This document shows positions 12,796 through 20,746 of a DNA stretch of 20,746 bases, piece by piece. The stretch lies in assembly GCA_051879215.1 (NCBI GenBank), contig JBJELP010000014.1, forward strand, positions 1 through 20,746, given 5' to 3'. Every line of letters begins with the position of its first letter. Within the stretch, counting starts at the first letter, position 1. A program made the position numbers and the translations under genes. The stretch is from TWA4 sp051879215 (lineage in GTDB: Bacteria > Bacillota > Clostridia > Lachnospirales > Lachnospiraceae). Under the pieces are notes generated by a model. The model was not told where the DNA came from. It was given only the letters and a program-made list of their open reading frames with translations, and did no database searches.

Positions 12796-13356
12796 TCATT
12801 TGTTTTTCTGAAACTGGGCAAGTTCTTCTTTGAGTGTCCTGATTTCTTCATCTTTTGCTTTGATGATCGCATCTTTTTCTTTAATGATGGCTTCATTTTC
12901 TTTAATAATAGCTTTTCTTTCTTCAGCTCTTGCCTCTTCTGCGATTGCATGACTTAAGTTACACATAATCGCGCACTCCCTTTCCATTTCTACTGACATC
13001 GGGAGGTCATATCTTCCCTCCAGCTCTTCCTTTTTCTCCGGCACCTGCATCTTTGAAGACAGCAGTGTCGATAACATCCCAATCAGTCTGTTTTTGGAAT
13101 GCACTGTGCTGTCATCCCTCAGACAGACAAAGACAACCGATAACAGGTCATACCGGCCGATTGCCACTTCACGGTCAGGATCCGACTGGCAGATCACTTT
13201 CGGTTCCATGAAATATTCTGTTATGGTGTCTGAAACGTCCTTATGGCTGGTGTTCTGCTGCGGTGTATCCTTGCAGATCCATATAGAGCAGACTTTCTTT
13301 GCTTCATCGTAATGATCGGATGTAAATATATGTTTAGAACCGGTAATATCACCCAT
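12796..13356 (-). pseudogene. 5'-truncated PD-(D/E)XK nuclease-family transposase (Rpn-like) relic
   Basis: The 186-residue frame matches the C-terminal two thirds of the Rpn/PD-(D/E)XK transposase family: HYDEAKKVCSIWICKDTP, GRYDLLSVVFVCLRDD, LIGMLSTLLSS and YDLPMSVEMERECAIMCN. It lacks the N-terminal nuclease core, where the catalytic Asp/Glu/Lys would be; complete members have about 280-320 residues. The frame closes (TAG) just upstream of the ATG and abuts the serine recombinase stop, so the missing part is not nearby. The C-terminus has a tandem heptad repeat (AIIKEN/EAIIKEK/DAIIKAK) forming a coiled coil. Expression as a nuclease-free coiled-coil protein is possible but unproven. Confidence 0.7.
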
Positions 13357-13381
13357 GACAATTCCGGTTGTGTTATGTGTC

Positions 13382-13960
13382 TTATCCTAAAGTTTCCCGT
13401 CTCTTCTTTTCTCTGTGCAATGTGCTGCGGCTGATTCCTGTTAATTTTACAACCTGATTAAATGATTTGGTTTCCAGCAGCATCATCGCATTGTCCAGCT
13501 GCTCCTGATCGTACTTTGGCGGCCGGCCCTCACGAAAATCCGGATTATTGGCTTTGGAAACCGCCTTTCCTTCCTGTGTTCGCTGCACGATCATATCTCG
13601 CTCAAACTGAGCAAATGAAAGAAGGATATTCCGCATCAAGGTGTTGACTGAATCATTGCTCAGCTGGCCGAGATTCAGGACATTGATTGCAATCCCTTCA
13701 TCGATCAGATCTGTAATCAGTTCAGAAGCCTTCGACACACTTCTTGCAAGACGATCCAGTTTTGTGATCACGAGCGTATCTCCCGGCTCAAGAACGGATC
13801 TCAGCTTATCAAATTCCGGTCGATCCAGTTTCGTTCCGGTAAAAGCATCTACAAATATTTTCACTGCTCCAGCATCCGTTAACGCCTTCTTCTGCGCTTC
13901 AAGCGAATTGCCATCTCTTGCCTGAGCTTTAGTACTCACTCTCGCATATCCGTATATCAT
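13382..13960 (-). CDS. Small serine recombinase (resolvase/invertase type)
   Basis: The complete 192-aa protein starts MIYGYARVSTKAQ, with Ser9 as nucleophile and Arg7 beside it. It holds TKLDRLARS at 66-74, with the active-site Asp69/Arg70/Arg73 set. A long helix follows (NTLMRNILLSFAQFERDMIVQRTQEG) and a GRPPKYD hinge. The C-terminal helix-turn-helix at about 165-188 contains VVKLTGISRSTLHR. The length is normal for the resolvase/invertase group. AGGAGG precedes the ATG by 8 nt and a strong promoter lies at 14028-14056. It lies next to a transposase relic and downstream of the surface-protein gene, so it could be a resolvase left from an element or a DNA invertase; no inversion sites were found. 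Confidence 0.93.
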   Translation of the reverse strand: MIYGYARVSTKAQARDGNSLEAQKKALTDAGAVKIFVDAFTGTKLDRPEFDKLRSVLEPGDTLVITKLDRLARSVSKASELITDLIDEGIAINVLNLGQLSNDSVNTLMRNILLSFAQFERDMIVQRTQEGKAVSKANNPDFREGRPPKYDQEQLDNAMMLLETKSFNQVVKLTGISRSTLHREKKRRETLG

Positions 13961-13985
13961 GCAGTCGCCCCTCCTGGTTTCTTAT

Positions 13986-14089
13986 GTATTGACACAAACA
14001 CTTTTGACATTATGTTTTAACACAACTATTATAATTTATGAAACAATGTTTTGCAACATGAATCAATACTTGCAAGTTTTGACACATAA
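13986..14089 (+). repeat. Cluster of five degenerate GTTTTGACACAAA-like repeats upstream of the serine recombinase
   Basis: Related 14-mers occur in the same orientation at 13986 (GTATTGACACAAAC), 14001 (CTTTTGACATTATG), 14014 (GTTTTAACACAACT), 14048 (GTTTTGCAACATGA) and 14076 (GTTTTGACACATAA). They surround the recombinase promoter. Binding subsites for the recombinase itself (res-like, autoregulatory) are a plausible reading; the spacings (15, 13, 34 and 28 bp) are irregular. Confidence 0.45.
14028..14056 (-). promoter_or_regulatory. Promoter of the serine recombinase gene
   Basis: Read on the minus strand, TTGCAA (14056-14051) and a perfect TATAAT (14033-14028) are 17 bp apart. The leader to the ATG is about 60 nt. 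Confidence 0.7.
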
Positions 14090-14157
14090 CACTCTGTATA
14101 TGTCAGAAAACCTTCTGAGCCGGTTTTCTCTGTACAGCAGGATCATGGTTTCTTCCA

Positions 14158-14194
14158 TAAATAAAGAACAGCACCAGCCATAAAGCTGATGCTG
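14158..14194 (-). terminator. Terminator of the surface-protein gene
   Basis: On the minus strand CAGCATCAGC pairs with GCTGGTGCTG (one wobble, 6-nt loop), followed by TTCTTTATTT. A second, weaker AT-rich hairpin (about 14199-14216) lies between it and the stop codon. Confidence 0.75.
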
Positions 14195-14234
14195 CATAGA
14201 ACAAGAAATTTTCTTGTCGTTTTATTTTACTGTG

Positions 14235-17200
14235 TTACCGTTTGATTCGTTTGCGGCGTTTTGAAACTCCACAGAAACCGTATCCTGCAAGTCCCGCAAT
14301 GCCCATAAGAACCATCAGCAGTGCTGTGTTGCTGCCGGTCATCGGAAGGACCGGAATCGGTGCTGTATTCGTAAAGGTGATCACGATATCTTCATACTGA
14401 TCTACCGTTTCCACAGCTGTGCTTAAATCATGGTTGCGCAGCAGATTGGCATCCTTAACCTTCACAACGGTATCCAGGATTCCGTCTGAATCGTTATTAT
14501 CCGTGATCTCGTAGGAAGCGATATAGTTTGCAACACCATCTTCCCTTACCTGGTAGGAAGCACCTTCCGGAAGATCGAACATCTTAAAAAATTCACCAGA
14601 TTTCATCGTCCAGTTCAGGTCTGCATTACCTCCCGCATCTGTTGTGAAAGCAGATGTCTCTGAGTCCTCCCAGTAAGTCAGAACATATAAAGAAGGGATA
14701 TACACCGAACCACTGAAAGATAACGTTACAGTAGTGGAACCGTCCCTGTTATACTCTGTACTGGTCTCAAGCTTTACATTTCCTGTCGTATAGTTTTTGG
14801 TCGTTCCATCGTCATACGTAATGACAATGGTAAGATTTCCATCTGCAACACGGATATCACATGAGTCGTTATAAACATCATCCCAATCCATGCAGAGTTT
14901 TTCGATGTGGGCACCATCAAGAGCCGCAAGGTCTTCTTCTGAGATCTTTATATAAGTATCACCCTCATACTTTTCGACATCAATTGGAAGACGGTTCCAT
15001 GACGGCGTATATTTCACAACTTCATACTCTGCATTCGGAGTCGCATTGCTGACTGACGCATAAAATGAAAACTCGTCATCCGGATCCGCAAGACTTCCGT
15101 CCGCTTCCTTCCTGACCGTCACGTTCTGCGCCCTGTTTTTCACGTTTGTAAATCTGTAAGCAACTTCCGCACCGGCGGGAAGTGTTTCTGTCCCGGTTGA
15201 GAGGTCGATCATCGGCTCTTCCTGTCCTCCGGCATCAGAGAGTGTATATTCCGCACCTTTTGTTACTTTATAAGAAGGGATATAAGCGGAGCCGGTTTCC
15301 GTGATCTCATATGTTGTTTCTGGGTTCAGATCATTGATAGTTATACTGTTTCCGTCAAACAGATGGAACACATAATAGGCTTCCCCGTTTTTGTCCGCAA
15401 TGAAGTAACCGCTGTCTGCATTTGCTTTTGCCGCTTCTTTCGTACTGTAACCCCGATCTTTATCTTCTGAAACAGGCTCTTCCAACAGAGACGGCTCGTT
15501 ATCACTAACTGTAACTGTTGATTTCTTTAAAGAATACGTGCCTGCTTTCAAACTTCCCGCCTTATTATCCGAATCCCTGTAAGCATCATACCAGACAGGA
15601 TATCTGGACGGGTGCTCTTCAAGAAGCGGACAGTTGTAGAATACGGCATTGCTGCCAGCAGACACAGAAGCGCCTGAATCCGGATTAATATCCCATTTGG
15701 AAAGCATTCTTGCATCTGCAATACTCACGCATCCTCTAAACATACTACTCATCTTCGTCACGTTTGAGACGTCCCAGTCCGCCAAAGAAGTAATATTCGT
15801 GAGCTTTGTACACTCGTCAAACATAAATTCCATATTCGTCACGTTTGAGACATCCCAGCCTGCCAAAGGCGTAAGGTCTGCGAGGCTTGTACACGTGTCA
15901 AACATACCTCTCATAAACGTCACATTTGAGACGTTCCAGTCCGCCAAAGAAGTAATATTCGTGAGCTTTGTACACTCGTTAAACATAAATCCCATATTCG
16001 TCACGTTTGAGACGTCCCAGCCTGTTAAAGGTGTAAGGTCTGTAAGCTTTTGACAGTTGTTAAACATAAATCCCATATTCGTCACGTTTGAGACATCCCA
16101 GCCTGCCAAAGAAGTAAGGTCCGTGAGGTTTTTACAGTAAGTGAACATTTCGTACATAAACCTCACATTTGAGACATCCCAGTCTGCCAAAGGTGTAAGG
16201 TCTGCGAGGTTTGTACACTTTGAAAACATAAATTCCATATTCGTCACATTTGAGACGTCCCAGCCTGCCAAAGATGTAATGTCTGTGAGGTTTGTACAGG
16301 AAGCAAACATAGAACTCATACGCGTCACGTTTGAGACATCCCAGCCCGCCAAAGGGGTAATGTCTGTGAGGTTTGTACAGGAAGCAAACATACTATACAT
16401 ACTCGTCACATTTGAGACATCCCAGTCTGCTAAAGGCGTAAGGTCTGTGAGGTTTCGGCAGTAATTAAACATCGTACGCATACTCGTCACGTTTGAGACG
16501 TCCCAGTCAGCCAAAGGTGTAAGGTCTGCGAGGTTTGTACACATTGAAAACATAAATTCCATATTCGTCACGTTTGAAACATCCCAGTCAGCCAAAGGTG
16601 TAAGGTCTGCGAGGTTTGTACACATTGAAAACATAANNNNNNNNNNNNNNNNNNNNNNNNNNNNNNNNNNNNNNNNNNNNNNNNNNNNNNNNNNNNNNNN
16701 NNNNNNNNNNNNNNNNNNNNNNNNNNNNNNNNNNNNATTCCATATTCGTCACGTTTGAAACATCCCAGTCTGCAAGCGCGCTTATATTTTTGATGTTTGA
16801 CATCCCATAAAATGCGCTGTCCATATTTGTTACACCTGAGACATTCCAGCCGCCCAGGGCGGATATATCAGAAAGTTTTTTAGCATTGCCGAATATGTAA
16901 CTCATATCAGCCGTATAAGATGTATCAATATCTTTCAGTCCCGATATATTTTGAAGAACATTCATCTCTGCAAACATCATTCGCGCGCTGTAGTTCATAT
17001 ACACCGTTTCCGCTTCCGAATACCAGTAAACAGTCGTTCCATCGACCCATGCAAGGATCTCATGCGATGAATCATCGGTGGAAGCAATGAATGGATCCAT
17101 TCCTTCCGCAGGCTCTGTGTCGCTTCGTATGAATGACGTTATAACCTCGTCATTATACCACCATGGAATCCAATAATGATCATCACCTTCGTCAGATTCG

Positions 17201-20200
17201 CTTCCATCATAGGCACCTGTCCTCGTTTTTACTGCGAGATTAAACTCCATACCCGGGATAAACATGGTCAGCCCTTCCGGCGTTTCTTCCGGATAATCAG
17301 GATATGTGCTTCCGTCTAGATCATACTTTTCACCAGGCGTCAGGCCTGTGAAATGCACCGTATATTCAAACTGCTTGTTGATGTCCGCATCATTGCCGGC
17401 GACCTTTTTTTCTATGGAAAGCTTTGCCGGAATACCAGTGTTCGTAAACCGGAGTGTTACAACCTTTGCATCCTCTTCGTCTGCAGTTTCCACGGCTGTG
17501 GCAAGTGATTCTCCAGCCTCACCCTTTCCGTTTCTGCTGACAAAAATACCGTTCCCCCTCCATGAGTAAGAGGGTTTGTAGTCCTGTCCGTAGTCTTCCG
17601 CCATCCGCTCGGTCACCTGGTAGGTCGCTCCGACCGGAAGCGCCACAATGAGCTTTTCAGCAGCCGCTTCTGCTTCCGCACCTTTTAAGGAGAACGGATA
17701 GACTGCTTTTCCGTCAAGGCCCAGGATGATCGTATCTTCCGTGCCGTCCGGCTTCGTTACGTCATAGGCGTCTCCTGCCTTTCCTGTTACGGCAAGCTCG
17801 AAATCATAAATATGGTCACTCTTCTGTTCATAACGTCCGTAGATCTGTTTCCAGATCTCAACCCTGCGGATTGTGCTGTTGTTTGTGAATGTCACCGTCA
17901 CATCGACGGTTTCATCGATAGTCTCTTCCTTCGTTGAAAGCATTTCTCCGGCTTCTGCCTTATCCCCGACTTTTACGATGTTTGCGTATTCACCCGTAAC
18001 GATATAGGAAGGCGTATAGCCAGAACCCGGTTCTTCAGAAACGGTATACTTCGTTCCCATCGGAAGCTTTACGCTGTAGGATTCTCCACCTTTTAAAGTA
18101 CCGGTATAAGTTCCGTTACCATCGGCGTCTGTTGTAAGGACTGCTGCTTTTTCGCCGGTCTCGTCACCAGAGTAAGCCACCGGGTATTCCGTATTGGCAC
18201 TGGCACCCGAGATGCTCAGGGTCAGCTCGAACGTATCATCCTCAGGACCGCCGTCGTTGACCTTTTCCACGATCACAGACGGAGCCTTGATCGCCACCGT
18301 TGTCGCATCAGACTGCGTAACAGCCGTCGTTTCCGTTGTGGACGCCGTGTTTTTCGTCGTCGCTTTGATCCAGGAAGTATTGTAGGCAAGCGTTCCGTTT
18401 TCCTCATACGCAACACCGTCTAAAGGCGCTGTCATGTTGATGATCACGGATACAGCCGCGTTTGCTTCCAGTACAAAAGGCGTTCCGTCCTGCTTTGCGG
18501 ACAGATCCACAGCAATGGCAGTTACGTCTTTCAGGTCCTCCGGAGCTGTCCTTGACCATACAGACTCGTCGGTCAGGTCCGGAGCCAGCTCGTTCGTGAT
18601 CACGATGCCTTCCGCCGTGCTGTAGTAAACAACCGGCTGGATGCCCTTGTTTTCTGCCACCGTGGTATCGATGCTCTTTAAGGTTCCTTTCCAGTACTCA
18701 TTGGAGCCGTAGTTGTTCTCCAGCACATCGTAAAGGATGATCCCTGACGATGTCGTGTTCGCTTCCGAACCGTAACGGAGCCGGTAGGTATAATCTCCAC
18801 CTTCAAACACCGTCGTGTGGTTCATATACCCTTCATCTTCCGGGGCCTTTACCTTCTTGGAATACCCATTTACAGAAGCTGTATTGAAGATCAGGGACTT
18901 GTTGGTATCTGCATAGACCGTGTCTTTTACATCCGACTCAATACCGTCCAGTTCTGCCAGGTATGCACCCTCCAGAATACGTCCGCCGTCATCGGGGAAG
19001 CCTGCGATGCTTCCTTCGGAAGACTTGTAAGCAAAGGAGTTTCTGGGAGTACGCCCGTATTCCTGGATATCCTCCCACGGATAGTAAGCCTTGAATTTCA
19101 GGGTATATCCGGACTGGTACTTATCGTTGTAATTATTCTGCCCATTCTTTGTACTTACATGGAAGATGAGCATTGTCCTTCCGGTATCACGCCAGTTTGC
19201 GATCTGCTCTACAGTAACATCTGCAAACACAGAAGTCTGGCTGATCAGGTTCGCCACTGCAGAATCCTTCGCATAGGTCATGCCCATTGGAAGCAGGTCA
19301 TAGAACGTATCATCCTTCTGTCTGGTAATCAGCTCGGAAAGAACAGACTTGTAATCAGACTGTCCCGTAAGGTATGCTTCCAGCGTGTAGTCTGCCGTTA
19401 CCCTCTGGTTTGCCGTATCGTTTGTATACGTTACGTTCTTGGAAGCCTTGCTTTCGATGAAGGCTTTTGTAAGCTCGATGTTATCGAAATCGTGCTGTTC
19501 AATCAGCGTGCCGTCAAGAATCCCCTGTTTCATGGATTCCGTATAAGCAGCTGCCGCATCTTCTGCCTTGTAAGCTTCATCACGTGCTGCCAGATGGTCA
19601 CGAAGCGTGCCGCCGTATTTGCTGACATCGTGTGCGTTGCGGAGGTGTCCCTCGCTGTCATATGCCCGGTAGGAATCCACGTTCCACAGCGTAACAGAAG
19701 ATTTGTCTCCGATGATATCCATCACGTGCTGCGTCTTGATGATATCGATGTTGGTGAATACCTGCACGGCCGCATAGCCATAGTAAGACTTATACTCTGC
19801 CCTGATGGCTGTGACGCCGTTGATGCCTGCACCTGCCAGTGCACCTTTATTGCCTTCATAGTCGTATTCCTGCCATTCACCGTCTCCTGCTTTATAGTAA
19901 ACAGTCAGGCCTTCGATCGCAGCATTTCCCGGTTTCCATGTGAGGGTTTCCGCACCGCTTACGGTCCATTCGCCGGTTCCCGCATTCACTGTTACATTCG
20001 GCTCGTCCAGATCCGCAGCTGCTGCAACGCCCTGGATCTTGATATACGGGATGCTGTCAAACTGATAATCCCCTGCTTTCAGGTCTTCGCCTTCCAGGAT
20101 AAACAGGTCATCCGTCAGCTGCATCGTGTAGAAGTTCACGCCGTAGGTCTTTGTCCCCTCTTCTGCTCCCGCGTCCTGAACGCCAAGAACTTCATCCAGA

Positions 20201-20746
20201 AGGCCTGCGGCAGAAGGTTCTGCTTCTGCAGAGGACTCCGTGGAAGATTCTGCTTCTTTCGAGGATTCCGCTGCATCTGGGGTTTCTGCCTGGGATTCCG
20301 TTTCCGCAGGAGCGCTTGATTCCGCAGAGGATTCTGATTTTTCAGAAGTTCCTGTATCTGTAGCGGAAGACTTTGTTTCCGCGGGAGCTTTCGGAACTGA
20401 CTTTTTCAATGAATAGGATGATTCCGCTGCGGATCCTGATTCTCCGGTCTCCGGCCCCGTATTGTCTGTAACGTATCCCGCCGTGAGTTCACTCGCGTTG
20501 GATGCTTCCCCTGTAATGACAAAGTCCCATGCATTGTCCGCGTTTTTGTTTGGCTGCGTCTTTGATTTTAAAGGAAGGACTTCGCCGAAATCAGATACCT
20601 GTAAGAGGGAGATGAAGCCGTCGGATTCATCATCGTGTACCGGTGACGGGGCATACTGGTAAGGGGTAAAGGTACTGCCGCCTCCCGTCCTGCTTAAGGA
20701 ATCATAGTTATAGGTCTGGACAATGCCTGCGCCGCTGGTGCAGCCA
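14235..20746 (-). CDS. Giant LPXTG-anchored surface protein with DUF7601-like domains and a BspA/DUF285 repeat array (5' end outside the window)
   Basis: The frame is open to the right edge, with no start codon or signal peptide in view. In protein order it holds a unique region, then a Ser/Glu/Ala linker (about 20190-20405) and an adhesin-like stretch to 18300. Two DUF7601-like beta domains ending in VTFTN or LRFTN follow (about 17878-18290 and 17440-17875). A third such domain starts at LSIEKKVAGND and is split by 27-residue DUF285 repeats (core WDVSNVTNMxxMF). Its second half and a fourth domain follow, then the LPMTG sorting signal (14334-14348), a hydrophobic helix and the tail SKRRKRIKR. 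Sortase should link it to the cell wall. A 100-N gap (16637-16736) breaks the frame in the given sequence, but the flanks join in frame when it is removed. It is probably a host- or mucus-facing adhesin; the ligand is unknown. Confidence 0.88.
15744..16634 (-). repeat. Tandem array of 81-bp (27-aa) DUF285/BspA-like repeats
   Basis: Eleven contiguous 27-residue units are visible on the C-terminal side of the assembly gap, with the pattern MFxxCxxLxDLTPLADWDVSNVTNM. Two or three more divergent units continue on the other side (about 16737-16960). Neighbouring units are close to identical at the DNA level, and the two next to the gap differ in only a few bases. Such arrays vary in copy number by recombination and alter the length of the exposed solenoid. 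The array ends with a degenerate unit, WDINPDSGASVSAG. Confidence 0.9.
16637..16736. other. Assembly gap (100 N) in the repeat array
   Basis: Exactly 100 Ns, a conventional placeholder of unknown true length. The left flank ends ACATAA and the right flank begins ATTCCATATTCG, which together rebuild the repeat consensus ACATAAATTCCATATTCG without a missing base. The true content is therefore probably a whole number of 81-bp units, possibly zero. Confidence 0.9.

Noticed and set aside
14105..14129. Hairpin AGAAAACC-N9-GGTTTTCT as a terminator
   Set aside because: The stem is good but no T-run follows on either strand; the terminator at 14158-14194 serves the surface-protein gene better.
15649..16464. 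Plus-strand frames made of repeated units opposite the DUF285 array
   Set aside because: They are the antisense of the 81-bp repeats; the periodicity comes from the real minus-strand gene.
18817..20319. A 500-codon plus-strand open frame opposite the surface-protein gene
   Set aside because: It is antisense to a clear LPXTG protein, has no ribosome binding site and reads as low-information, Cys/Ile-rich sequence typical of a shadow frame.

Overview
The window looks like a piece of a Clostridia genome, most likely Lachnospiraceae or a close relative. The support is moderate GC, AGGAGG-type ribosome binding sites, TTGxxx-N17-TATAAT promoters, zinc-ribbon membrane proteins, a PD-(D/E)XK transposase relic, and a giant LPXTG surface protein with DUF7601-like and BspA/DUF285 repeats. 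This is inference from protein style; no rRNA or marker gene is present. Most genes are on the minus strand.

Region A (1-4661): an accessory, probably mobile, minus-strand operon. It runs from a 117-aa helical protein through two more small unknown proteins to a tyrosine recombinase and then a large protein (cut by the left edge) with two excisionase-like N-terminal helices. A small DUF6262-like HTH protein lies upstream. Between that gene and the operon is a plus-strand promoter-hairpin-terminator unit that looks like a small RNA of about 105 nt, and a folded intercistronic segment sits inside the operon.

Region B (4680-6600): a divergent promoter pair and a stand-alone ISL3-transposase-like protein that seems to have lost its catalytic residues. 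It has its own promoter, an 18-bp direct repeat over the promoter, and a terminator. The following 490 bp has no convincing gene but carries two matching 20-bp palindromes.

Region C (6601-9994): a five-gene RiPP cluster read leftward: PqqD-like recognition protein, radical SAM/SPASM maturase, a 113-aa precursor candidate with four cysteines including the last residue, an HPr-kinase-like P-loop protein, and an S26 signal-peptidase-like protease. The genes are tightly packed and end at a terminator. A terminator-like hairpin lies inside the kinase gene. I cannot assign the product to a named RiPP class.

Region D (9997-12556): a zinc-ribbon membrane protein and a PrsW-type membrane protease gene broken by the remains of an IS200/IS605-type element (tnpB 3' part plus right end). 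Next come a ribbon-helix-helix regulator gene preceded by repeated TGTATTACA palindromes, and a small unknown gene, separated by convergent terminators.

Region E (12700-14169): a 5'-truncated PD-(D/E)XK transposase relic and a complete small serine recombinase with a clear promoter and a cluster of degenerate repeats upstream.

Region F (14158-20746): one giant cell-wall-anchored surface protein gene that runs off the right edge. It holds a Ser/Glu/Ala linker, several DUF7601-like domains, an 81-bp tandem repeat array and an LPMTG sorting signal. A 100-N assembly gap interrupts the array; removing the Ns gives a seamless repeat junction and restores the frame, so the two halves are almost certainly one gene.
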